Origin: Baffinella frigidus
Taxonomy: Eukaryota; Cryptophyceae; Cryptomonadales; Baffinellaceae
Direction of reading: 5' to 3'
DNA length: 13,255 nucleotides
Assembly: GCA_026770585.1 (NCBI GenBank)
Contig: MU647050.1
Location: 69,945-83,199, forward strand
Under the pieces are notes generated by a model. It saw only the letters and a list, made by a program, of their open reading frames with translations. It did not search any database and was not told the DNA's origin. This document shows, piece after piece, positions 1-5,831 of the stretch. Position 1 is the stretch's first letter. The number at the start of each line of letters is the position of its first letter. The translations under genes and the position numbers were made by a program.

Positions 1-258
1 GAGAGAGCGAGCGAGACAGAGAGACAGAGACAGAGACAGAGACAGAGTAAGAGAAAGAGAAAGAGAAAGAGAGAGGGAGAGAGGGAGAGGGAGAGAGGGA
101 GAGAGCGCGCGCGAGATAGAGAGAGAGCGAAAGAGAGAGAGAGAGAGCGAGAGAGAGACAAAGCGCGATCGAGCGAGCGAGAGAGAGAGAGATAGAGAGC
201 GAGAGAAAGAGAGAGAGAGAGCGAGAGAGAACGAGAGAGAGAGAGAGAGAAAGAAAAA
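1..258. repeat. GA-rich microsatellite
   Basis: Almost unbroken purine tract of GA and GAGAGC/GAGAAA variants on the plus strand from the window edge to about 258. A short CT tract (291-307) follows after about 30 bp of ordinary sequence and could pair with it as a long hairpin. No gene is visible here. Confidence 0.95.
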
Positions 259-338
259 GCCGACCGCGCAAGTCCGGCTGGGTAACCTTTCTGTCTCTCT
301 CTCTCTATACATGCGGGTCGGTGCAGGGCGTGTATCCT

Positions 339-412
339 TCACCCTACACCCTACACTTACACCCATAACCCTGCACCCTACACCTCACACCGTACACCCT
401 ACACCCTAAGAC
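339..412 (+). repeat. Degenerate telomere-like array, CCCTACA variant
   Basis: About ten imperfect heptamers of the form CCCTACA, with single CCCATAA and CCCTGCA variants, C-rich on the plus strand. CCCTAAA is the plant-type telomeric unit, so this reads as an internal diverged derivative and not a chromosome end. Confidence 0.8.
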
Positions 413-420
413 TCTGAGCC

Positions 421-446
421 GCTAAGACTCGGCTTGTTTGCAGCTA
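421..446 (+). repeat. Acceptor-like short repeat, copy 1
   Basis: GCTAAGACTCGGCTTG followed by TTTGCAGCTAT. The same module returns at 710, 747 and 781. It ends in TTTGCAG, a good 3' splice-site match. No exon attached to this copy could be recognised. Confidence 0.6.
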
Positions 447-494
447 TTTCCTTACGTGGCCATAGGGCGAACATTCACTCTAACTCGCCCCAGG

Positions 495-682
495 CAGGTC
501 CTAGGGCCCTACCGTACGGCGTATGAGCCTACTGGCCACTTCAGGGCTACGTCGGTCCCTGCTGGGCTCTCAACACAGCGGGCTACGAATCCCCCTATGT
601 CCCTACAGGTTGCCTACCGTAGGGTCGTAGGTCTTATCGCTTAAGGGTTGTTCAAACTCCCTTCGAAGTCCGCTGTGAGGGT
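495..682 (+). repeat. Dispersed repeat segment, copy 1
   Basis: The part near 495-548 (containing GGTCCTAGGGCCCTAC and GTATGAGCCTACTGG) recurs at about 1876-1933. The part at 607-682 (GTAGGTCTTATCGCTTAAGG, then CGAAGTCCGCTGTG) recurs in reverse orientation at about 10660-10735. The 68-codon ORF covering 438-644 lies inside this repeat, resembles nothing I know, and is not called as a gene. Confidence 0.7.
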
Positions 683-709
683 GACAACTCCTGGTAAACA
701 GTATGCAAA

Positions 710-806
710 GCTAAGACTCGGCTTGTTTGCAGGTAAAGTCAGGTGGTAAGACTCGGCTTGTTTGTAGCTGTGATCGGGCACTAAGACTCGTTTTTTTTGC
801 AGCTAT
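710..806 (+). repeat. Acceptor-like short repeat, copies 2 to 4
   Basis: Three copies of CTAAGACTCGGCTTGTTTGC begin near 710, 747 and 781, each ending at or near TTTGCAG (TTTGTAG in the second, a T-rich run in the third). With copy 1 and the two TTTGTTTGCAGCG sites at 921-930 and 1122-1131 this makes six acceptor-like modules in about 720 bp. Confidence 0.7.
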
Positions 807-812
807 CGTCGT

Positions 813-862
813 GTGAGCCTCGGTCGGACAGGTGACGAGCCTCGGCAGTTGACTAATGAAGG
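813..862 (+). repeat. GAGCCTCGGTCGG repeat, copy A
   Basis: GTGAGCCTCGGTCGGACAGG followed by TGACGAGCCTCGGCAG and TTGACTAATGAAG. Related copies lie at 4301-4379 (minus strand, with one extra 22-bp tandem unit) and 12066-12128 (plus). This copy runs into GGGGGCC where the other two read GGTAAGTTCTC. Confidence 0.8.
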
Positions 863-881
863 GGGCCGTGCTGTGCTGACG

Positions 882-960
882 TGTGGGTACAAAATGTGAT
901 GCACTGGTTTTGATGGGTTTGTTTGCAGCGATAATCGGGTCGGTGCTGGGCTTCCTGCTC
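882..960 (+). repeat. 79-bp direct repeat, unit 1 (truncated exon copy)
   Basis: Identical over 79 bp to 1083-1161. It holds a possible 46-nt intron (884-928, from GTGGGTAC or nearby to TTTGCAG) and the first ten codons of the membrane-anchor exon found intact downstream. Here the frame runs into GGATAA, giving a stop at 964-966. I read it as a broken partial copy of the exon at 1130-1209. Confidence 0.85.
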
Positions 961-962
961 GG

Positions 963-1083
963 ATAACACTAGGAACACGTGGAACAGCCCCGCCGGCAGG
1001 CTCGTGAACGCCCACGTGACCGGTCACGCGGACGCCGAAGCCAGACGGTCGGTCGTGACTGCCTTGCGTGTTCCTAGTGTTAT
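963..1083. mobile_element. Short element with perfect 17-bp terminal inverted repeats
   Basis: ATAACACTAGGAACACG at 963-979 is the exact reverse complement of 1067-1083. The 121-bp unit sits between the two 79-bp direct repeats. Its inside is open on the plus strand (codons around 984-1066 give a plausible peptide containing VNAHVTGHAD), so it could equally be an exon flanked by a chance inverted repeat. No transposase is present, so if mobile it is non-autonomous. Confidence 0.5.
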
Positions 1084-1129
1084 GTGGGTACAAAATGTGA
1101 TGCACTGGTTTTGATGGGTTTGTTTGCAG

Positions 1130-1209
1130 CGATAATCGGGTCGGTGCTGGGCTTCCTGCTCATCGTCGCCGGCTGCACATACCTCCTCTGCTGCCGCGCT
1201 GCCAAGTGA
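1130..1209 (+). CDS. Probable 3'-terminal exon of a single-pass membrane protein (partial)
   Basis: After the acceptor TTTGCAG (ending 1129) a phase-1 exon gives codons from 1132 to a TGA at 1207-1209. The peptide is a hydrophobic stretch beginning IIGSVLGFLLIVAG, then CTYLLCC and a short basic end RAAK. That is the pattern of a C-terminal transmembrane helix with a tiny cytosolic tail; the cysteines beside the membrane could be acylated (inference). The upstream exon is uncertain: 984-1066 is open, and a donor GTGTTCC at 1068 would be in phase. I do not recognise the family. It may be a gene fragment, since its first half lies in a direct repeat and its last 20 bp recur twice downstream. Confidence 0.4.
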
Positions 1210-1307
1210 CCACTCGAGGCCCTTCGAGGGTTGTCCGAGGTCCGTTCTTGGGGCCGTTGGCCCACCCTTGGAGCCGTTTTCAGTTGAAATTTGACTTTTG
1301 AATATCG

Positions 1308-1476
1308 TTTGCTGCCGCGCTGCCAAGTAATGCCGAAAGCCAGGGTGAAGCATGGCCTCTCTGCAGAACCAGTTCCAGTGTCCGCCTATGGTGGCAGTTA
1401 AGAGAACTTAAAGGACCTAAATGTGCAGCCTCTAACCTCCTTTGCTGCCGCGGTGCCAAGTAATGCACAAAGCCAA
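1308..1476 (+). repeat. Two partial copies of the exon tail
   Basis: GCTGCCGCGCTGCCAAGT, the last coding bases of the membrane exon (1189-1207), recurs at 1311-1328 and, with one change, at 1444-1461. Both copies read TAATGC where the exon has TGACC, so both keep a stop at the same place. They share about 36 bp with each other (1308-1343 and 1441-1476). The rest of 1210-1340 shows nothing recognisable beyond TTGACTTTTG, also seen at 2350 and 12532. Confidence 0.75.
1341..1422 (+). repeat. CCTAAAGGA-tailed dispersed repeat, subfamily A, copy 1
   Basis: Contains AAGCATGGCC, CTCTGCAGAACCAGTTCC, GTGTCCGCCTATG and the tail CTTAAAGGACCTAAA. Subfamily A also occurs at 2187-2283 and 11966-12064 (plus), and 2951-3036, 5491-5563 and 11283-11379 (minus). 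Confidence 0.8.
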
Positions 1477-1675
1477 GAGAGATTGGTAATTTATTGCCGA
1501 ACAACCTGCGTCAGCGCCGCACATGCTACGCATTGTGCCACTTACTGTACCCCGTGTCGGCCGCTCATACGAGCATTTTCCGGATGGATTCTAACTCCAC
1601 CTCCTACCACCGAAAGCCAACGTTGTCGGTTGACTTATCTGGACGCGACAGGACAAGTGCAGCCTCTAAGCCAGC

Positions 1676-1815
1676 CGGGCACCCAGAACCCGGAACCCGG
1701 AACCCTGAAACCCGGAGCCCGGGACCCTGGACCCGGAACCCGGAACCCGAAACCCTGAAACCCGGAGCCCGGAACCCTGGAACCGGAACCCGAAACCCTG
1801 AAACCTGGAAACCTC
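1676..1815. repeat. CCCGGAA/CCCTGAA heptamer minisatellite
   Basis: Array of heptamers CCCGGAA, CCCTGAA, CCCGAAA and CCCGGAG with a longer-order repeat of roughly 56-63 bp (the series GAAACCCGGAGCCCGG appears twice, near 1706 and 1757). Reading frames across it (for example 1494-1859 plus and 1604-1831 minus) encode only low-complexity proline/glycine repeats and are not called as genes. The stretch 1477-1675 between the exon-tail copies and this array shows no gene; GTGCAGCCTCTAA occurs at 1423 and 1658. Confidence 0.9.
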
Positions 1816-1865
1816 CTTTCCCAAACCACACTATCCCTCAAGTGGTAAGGGGGTCTTAAAGGACC

Positions 1866-1935
1866 CCCTACAGGTCCTAGGCAGGTCCTAGGGCCCTACG
1901 GTAGGGTGTATGAGCCTACTGGTCACTTAAGGGAT
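1866..1935 (+). repeat. Dispersed repeat segment, copy 2
   Basis: GGTCCTAGGCAGGTCCTAGG followed by GCCCTACGGTAGGGTG and TATGAGCCTACTGGTCACTT matches 495-548. Part of it (GTATGAGCCTACT) also occurs reversed near 10897. Confidence 0.7.
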
Positions 1936-1962
1936 AGGCTTCGAAGGCAGGCTCACGTCCTC

Positions 1963-2155
1963 TGGGGATACTACCCCGTGTAGGATGACCCGAGTGACTG
2001 TGTAAAGTCACTCTCACCGGAGTGACTGTGTAAAGTCACTCCGGTCATCCTACACGGGGTAGTATCCCCAGGTGTAAAGTCACTCCGGTCATCCTACACG
2101 GGGTGATATCCCCAGAAGTCCCGTGTAGGATGGCCGGAGTCATCATGTATCCCCA
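1963..2155. repeat. Nested inverted and direct repeats around GTGTAAAGTCACTCC
   Basis: A 36-bp arm at 1963-1998 pairs with 2035-2070 with one mismatch (the outer ends read TGGGGATACTACCCC). Inside it, CCGGAGTGAC and GTCACTCCGG form a perfect smaller hairpin around TGTGTAAA at 2017-2044. A direct repeat of the right arm (2071-2114) and a diverged inverted arm (2119-2155) follow. Related sequence lies at 10966-11053. No coding potential. Confidence 0.85.
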
Positions 2156-2186
2156 GACTGGCAAGTTAGTCCCAGGCCGCAAGGGG

Positions 2187-2283
2187 GGCTTGATGTGATC
2201 CGAAAGGAAGCACGACCTTTCTACAGAACAAGTTCCGGTGTCGGCCTATGTTGGGAGCTCGGAGAACCTAAAGGACCTAAAAG
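2187..2283 (+). repeat. CCTAAAGGA-tailed dispersed repeat, subfamily A, copy 2
   Basis: Contains TGATGTGATCCGAAAGGAAG, ACAAGTTCCGGTGTCGG, CCTATGTTGGGAGCTCGG and the tail ACCTAAAGGACCTAAAAG. The 247-bp element begins directly after the tail. Confidence 0.85.
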
Positions 2284-2287
2284 ATTT

Positions 2288-2535
2288 CTTCTGCGATCGA
2301 CTTTACAAGTGATTTTATCGCGGCCAAACGTTTCTCAGGTGGAAACAATTGACTTTTGATTGCGGGTTTTCCGTTTCTCGGGAATTAACGGCATTTGTAC
2401 GAGATGTCGCCCGAAATTAGGCAGCCTGCGGCGCAAAAAAACAGATAAACACACTTGTAAAGTCAATCACAGAAGAAAATGATTCCCGCCGACTTGGAGC
2501 GGGATAGAACCGCTCCAAGTCGGCGGGAAACCATT
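2288..2535 (+). mobile_element. Non-autonomous element with 3' hairpin, copy 1
   Basis: About 98% identical by eye to the reverse complement of 8332-8580. A 188-bp core (2288-2475) has 24-bp inverted ends, CTTCTGCGATCGACTTTACA against CTTCTGTGATTGACTTTACA. It is followed by an 18-bp-arm hairpin, CCCGCCGACTTGGAGCGG and its complement, at 2484-2525. No transposase or other ORF lies inside. ATTTCT on the left and ATTCT at 2541-2545 on the right flank this copy; the second copy is flanked by the same pentamer. Inverted ends plus an extra 3' hairpin fit neither a simple TIR element nor a standard Helitron. Confidence 0.8.
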
Positions 2536-2578
2536 AGGATTCTACTTCCGCGAGGCGTCCATCTAAATTATTTCTGGG

Positions 2579-2857
2579 ACCCTAAACCCTAAACCCTAAA
2601 CCCTAAACCCTAAACCCTAAACCCTACACCCTAAACCCTAAACCACATACCTAAACACTCATCCCTACATCCTCAACCCTTAACCGTAAACCCTGAACCC
2701 TAAACCCCAAACCCCAAACCACAAACCCCAAACCCCAAACCCCAAACCCAAAACCCCAAACCCAAAACCCCAAACCCAAAACCCCAAACCCCAAACCCCA
2801 AACCCAAAACCCCAAACCCAAAACCCCAAACCCAAAACCCCAAACCCCAAACCCCAA
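2579..2857 (+). repeat. Telomere-like array, CCCTAAA grading into CCCCAAA
   Basis: Seven or more near-perfect CCCTAAA units (2579-2645), then diverged units, then CCCCAAA and CCCAAAA units (2700-2857) that alternate in a 14-bp higher-order pattern. The C-rich strand is plus. The frame at 2651-2857 minus encodes only Gly/Phe/Trp heptad repeats and is not called as a gene. Confidence 0.95.
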
Positions 2858-2950
2858 ACTTATACTCCCTAAAAGTGAGTTACTCTCAGGAATAGCTCAA
2901 GCCCTACACAAGTCTGAGATAAAATCTGCTGATGACTCGATGAACTGATC

Positions 2951-3036
2951 TTCAGGTTCTTTAGGTTCTTTTAACTCCCACCATAGGCGGACACTGGGAC
3001 TTATTTGCAGAAAAGCCATGCTTCCTGTCGGATCAC
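2951..3036 (-). repeat. CCTAAAGGA-tailed dispersed repeat, subfamily A, copy 3
   Basis: Reverse-strand copy: TTCTTTAGGTTCTTTTAACT, CCATAGGCGGACACTGGGAC, TTGCAGAAAAGCCATGCTTC, CTGTCGGATCACC. It abuts the inverted-repeat element that starts at 3037. Confidence 0.8.
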
Positions 3037-3174
3037 CCACTTAGCAGCCACCGGGGTCTTCACGGATGCAGTCCATGTAAACGACTTGAACTAGAATCTT
3101 ATCCATTGCCCTGCATTTTAAACGGAATTTCCCCCGAGAATATGGGGGGAAATATTTCGGTCGCTGCTAAGTGG
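3037..3174. mobile_element. 138-bp element with 17-bp inverted ends
   Basis: CCACTTAGCAGCCACCG (3037-3053) pairs with CGGTCGCTGCTAAGTGG (3158-3174) with one mismatch. An inner hairpin (ATTTCCCCC to GGGGGGAAAT) lies at about 3127-3153. No ORF. Terminal repeats and size suit a MITE. The stretch 3175-3428 contains no recognisable gene or repeat apart from a short CAGACG/CGTCTG pairing. Confidence 0.5.
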
Positions 3175-3428
3175 TTGTCTTTTACTGTTTAAGAGGAGTT
3201 TTGTGAAGAACCGTCGAAGGACTGACTCATAGCCGCTCTGAACACCCGATTTGTTTAATCGTCGCCGCAGATAACGAACGGCATTTTCAGGCATTTTCAG
3301 ACGGGCTTTTGAGCCATTACGTACGAAAACGAACGTCTGCTGCCTGAAAATAGCTCAAGCCACCTCCTCGATTTAGTCCACTTCGGAGGGAATGGCAGGG
3401 AGTGCGCAACACTTCGTTCTCTCAAGAG

Positions 3429-3561
3429 TACAGGGGTACCTCGCTCATAACAAACCGCCCCCCCCCCCTAGGACCCTCTAGGACCATCGCAAGGCCCCAC
3501 ACATGGTCCTACTGTAGGGTCATAGGGGGAGGCGGTTTCTTGTGAGCGAGGTACCCCTGTA
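3429..3561. mobile_element. TA-flanked foldback element, copy 1
   Basis: Starts TACAGGGGTACCTCGCTCAT and ends with its complement, ATGAGCGAGG then TACCCCTGTA (the inner right side reads TTGTGAGCGAGG). The middle carries GTAGGGTC and TAGGACC blocks that also pair, so nearly the whole 133 bp can fold. No ORF. It fits a MITE with TA target duplication. Confidence 0.85.
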
Positions 3562-3650
3562 GCGGGACCTTTCGGGCCTTTAGGATTGATTCAATCCAGT
3601 CAAGTGTCCCGGACACCTGACCCTTCCGTGAGGGGTTAGAGTCAATAGGG

Positions 3651-3800
3651 TAACGGCCTGAAAATGGGGTAGTTAGGCCTACGGGATTGCCTAGGACCTC
3701 CTACCGTAGCCCGAGACTTTTTGGTCCTAGGATCCCTCGGCCTACGGTAGGAGGTCCTTGGCAATGCCGTAGGCCTAACTACCCCATTTTCAGGACGTTA
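3651..3800. mobile_element. Foldback element with 59-bp arms
   Basis: Arms 3651-3709 and 3742-3800 are reverse complements with only a few mismatches (outer ends TAACGGCCTGAAAATGGGG and CCCCATTTTCAGGACGTTA), leaving a spacer of about 32 bp. No ORF. It is a single copy in this window. I see no clear target duplication. Confidence 0.75.
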
Positions 3801-3812
3801 GCCTCTGAGAGT

Positions 3813-3924
3813 GGGTAGGTTGGGGAACTCAGGCAGAAGAAGTTCTGTAGGTCCTTGAAGTTCTTTGAGTTCTGGGGTGACTGCGTCGGAGTTCCCCACT
3901 CAGTTGGAGTTCCCCAACCTGCCC
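3813..3924. repeat. 18-bp inverted repeat pair
   Basis: GGGTAGGTTGGGGAACTC (3813-3830) pairs with GAGTTCCCCAACCTGCCC (3907-3924) with one mismatch. A reversed CCTAAAGGA-like tail (GTAGGTCCTTGAAGTTC, 3847-3863) lies between. The short ORFs here are not convincing. 3925-4050 shows nothing recognisable. Confidence 0.5.
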
Positions 3925-4051
3925 CCATTTCTCCCAATTAGGGCGAACTGTGCCAGTGGAGGACAGATACGTGAGATCACAGGGATCCGTTTTTGCGTGA
4001 AAAGGCAAAGGACTGGAAGGCACTGTGTGCCGAAGCGCGTGTATACTTTGC

Positions 4052-4151
4052 GTGGCGAGCGCGTTCCTTAAGTGGCGAGCGTATCCCTTAAGTGGTGCGT
4101 GTATCCCTTAAGTGGCGAGCGTATCCCTTAAGTGGCGCGTGTATCTCTTAA
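4052..4151 (+). repeat. 20-bp minisatellite, five units
   Basis: Five 20-bp units of GTGGCGAGCGTATCCCTTAA with few changes, starting at 4052, 4072, 4092, 4112 and 4132. Units with CGAGC and with GCGTG alternate in units 2 to 5, so a 40-bp period may also have been amplified. There are no spacers, so this is not a CRISPR array. Confidence 0.9.
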
Positions 4152-4300
4152 GTTGCCATATTCGACCCCAGCAGGTCTACACGGTGAACTCGCTCAGAAG
4201 GATTCACAGCCTTCTAGGACCCTACAGTAGGTCATAATATGAGACCCCGCTTGGGAGGAGAGAGGCCGCGCCGGCCAAGGCCCACACACAAGCGAGAGAG

Positions 4301-4379
4301 AACTTACCTTCATTAGTCAACCACCGAGGCTCGTCACCTGCCCGACCGAGGCTCGTCACCTGTCCGACCGAGGCTCACC
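4301..4379 (-). repeat. GAGCCTCGGTCGG repeat, copy B
   Basis: On the minus strand: GTGAGCCTCGGTCGGACAGG, an extra 22-bp tandem unit, then GGTTGACTAATGAAG and GTAAGTTCTCTCTCGC. The AAG/GTAAGT junction is a consensus 5' splice site and is shared with copy C at 12066. 4160-4300 holds only a fragment of the foldback-element interior (TAGGACCCTACAGTAGG near 4216). Confidence 0.75.
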
Positions 4380-4439
4380 TAGGGCCTTACGGCGTTCTAA
4401 GGGGGGGAGGGGGCTCTTGATGAGCGAGGTACTCCTGTA
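4379..4439. mobile_element. Right half of a TA-flanked foldback element
   Basis: CTAGGGCCTTACGG, a G-rich run, then CTTGATGAGCGAGGTACTCC and TGTA match the right half of the foldback family. The left half is missing. The final CCTGTA is shared with the start of the next inverted-repeat element. Confidence 0.55.
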
Positions 4440-4562
4440 AATGTAGAGCGTGCAGAATAGAGAAGAGAGTTACCGACATCTAGGCCTTTACCGAACGTCG
4501 GAAGCTGAAAATCCAGAGCTGAAAACCCAAAGCATCTCTGTTCTGCACGTTTTACGTTTACA
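4436..4562. mobile_element. 127-bp element with 28-bp inverted ends
   Basis: 4436-4463 (TGTAAATGTAGAGCGTGCAG onward) pairs with 4535-4562 (ending TTTTACGTTTACA) with about four mismatches. The interior contains two GAGCTGAAAA/GAAGCTGAAAA blocks and no ORF. It lies between a half copy and a full copy of the TA-flanked foldback family. Confidence 0.65.
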
Positions 4563-4566
4563 GGAC

Positions 4567-4688
4567 TACAGGGGTACCTCGCTCATAAGGAAGTGCCTCC
4601 ATCTAGGACCCTAAAGTAGGCCTATGCCTAGGGCCCTACGGTGGTCCTAGGCAGGGGGGCGCTTTCTTGTGAGCGAGGTACCCCTGTA
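4567..4688. mobile_element. TA-flanked foldback element, copy 2
   Basis: TACAGGGGTACCTCGCTCAT at the left and TGAGCGAGGTACCCCTGTA at the right, 122 bp, with inner TAGGACC/GGTCCTA pairing. The right end runs into CCGTAGGACC. No ORF. Confidence 0.85.
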
Positions 4689-4759
4689 CCGTAGGACCCT
4701 AGGGCGCCCAATTTTAATGGGTATGAGGGCCTCACACTTCTGCAGATTTATCCAACACT

Positions 4760-4812
4760 TTGGAGACTTCTGGCGACAAGTGGACCCTACTAAGTAGACC
4801 GCACTAAGTGCG
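4760..4812 (+). repeat. AAGTGGACC repeat cluster
   Basis: GACAAGTGGACCCTACTAAG, TAGACCGCACTAAGTGCGC: a partial relative of the AAGTGGACC repeats at 5034-5157 and 5678-5770. The surrounding 4689-5030 has short ORFs on both strands without recognisable content, and I call no gene there. Confidence 0.45.
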
Positions 4813-5033
4813 CCCCTGTCGCCGTTGGTACACAACGTGTACCGTGCACACGACCTCTTTCCAGGTCCTATTCAGTCACAGCCTCGGTGGGGGTGCATGC
4901 ATGGTGTCAGGCCGTGTTGGTAGTGATAAAGGTCTCTCCGTGGTGCCTCACTCACAAGGCGCCTGTATGAAAGCAGAGGAGACTCTCCTACCAAGGGTGG
5001 GTGAGGTACTTGTATTCACGTGCCCCTTCAGAC

Positions 5034-5157
5034 TCCTAGTTGGCTAATTCTGGCCACCGCGGCCTCTTATGGCAAAAAGTGGACCGCTGTACATGTAAGT
5101 GGACCACTTTAAGTGTTCGGGCAAGTGGACACTGCGGTTTCACTCGAGCAACCCTGT
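5034..5157 (+). repeat. CCTAGTTGGC...CACTCGAGCAACCC repeat, copy 1
   Basis: Shares an ordered set of blocks with 5678-5770: CCTAGTTGGC, TGGCCAC, CTTATGG, AGTGGACCGC, GTAAGTGGACC, TTTCACTCGAGCAACCCT. The end, with the following GTACAGGGGTTACTCGA, forms a palindrome centred on TGTACA (about 5144-5172). 5175-5279 holds only short CCTAC/GTAGG fragments. Confidence 0.75.
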
Positions 5158-5279
5158 ACAGGGGTTACTCGAAACTAAGAACACACACCACCCAAGGGTG
5201 GTCATAAGCTCCTAGACATAGCCCCACCGTAGGACCCTACATGGGTCCATTCAAGCCTCCGATCCTCTGTGCAGTGATC

Positions 5280-5399
5280 TACAGGGGTACCTCGCTCATA
5301 AGAAACCGCCCCACCCTAGGACCCTACAGTAGGACCATGCCTAGGTTCGTATGGTGGTCCTAGGGGGGGTGCTGTTTCTTATGAGCGAGGTACCCCTGT
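5280..5399. mobile_element. TA-flanked foldback element, copy 3
   Basis: TACAGGGGTACCTCGCTCAT to GAGCGAGGTACCCCTG, 120 bp. The right flank is TG instead of TA, the only copy of five with a changed flank. The interior (GGACCCTACAGTAGGACC and GGTGGTCCTAGG) folds on itself. Confidence 0.85.
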
Positions 5400-5490
5400 G
5401 GGGCGGTGCGTGTCCTTAATTTCGGGCAACCCTCTACTTAGAAATGATCTCAGTGCAGCTCCCGGTGTGAACTCTCGCCGACACACATTT

Positions 5491-5563
5491 TTAGGTCCTT
5501 TAGGTTCTTTGAGCTCCCAACTTAGGCGGACACCGGAACTTGTTCTGTACACTGCCTCCTGTG
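5491..5563 (-). repeat. CCTAAAGGA-tailed dispersed repeat, subfamily A, copy 4
   Basis: TTAGGTCCTTTAGGTTCTTT, GAGCTCCCAACTTAGGCGG, ACACCGGAACTTGTTCTG. It is truncated compared with other copies: the TGCAGAAAAGCCATGCTTC part has decayed to GTACACTGCCTCC. 5564-5677 shows nothing else. Confidence 0.75.
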
Positions 5564-5677
5564 AGGATGGACTCGGGACGGGCCCGCCTCGGGTGGACAC
5601 CATTAGTCATTTATGTAGCCTTACGGATATTGGGCCCACGTTGCTTCCGTGAGTAAGTGTACGGGCACGTGGACATT

Positions 5678-5770
5678 CCTAGTTGGCACATGCCTGGCCA
5701 CTTATGGTGACAGGTGGACCGCAGTAAGTGGACCTCACTGAAACACAGCGCTTTCACTCGAGCAACCCTC
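5678..5770 (+). repeat. CCTAGTTGGC...CACTCGAGCAACCC repeat, copy 2
   Basis: Shorter version of the repeat at 5034-5157 with the same block order. It ends about 60 bp past the phosphodiesterase stop codon, so the repeat forms the far 3' flank of that gene. Confidence 0.75.
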
Positions 5771-5775
5771 TGTTC

Positions 5776-5780
5776 TTACA
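5776..5780 (-). terminator. Possible polyadenylation signal TGTAA
   Basis: TGTAA lies on the minus strand 52 nt downstream of the phosphodiesterase stop. TGTAA is the usual poly(A) signal in volvocine green algae. A five-base match is weak on its own. Confidence 0.25.
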
Positions 5781-5831
5781 CTGTAATCACACACGGTACG
5801 TACACCTTCACCCACGCGCATCCCCGTTAAT

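Noticed and set aside
1494-1859. ORFs through the CCCGGAA minisatellite
   Set aside because: The peptides are pure heptamer translation; open frames arise simply because the repeat lacks stops.
2288-2535. Helitron assignment for the 247-bp element
   Set aside because: The 3' hairpin is suggestive, but the ends do not read TC...CTRR and the empty-site comparison favours a 5-bp target duplication.
2651-2857. Gly/Phe/Trp-rich ORF on the minus strand
   Set aside because: A translation of CCCCAAA repeats only.
4052-4151. CRISPR-like regular repeat
   Set aside because: Units of 20 bp are head to tail with no spacers, in a eukaryotic setting; it is a minisatellite.
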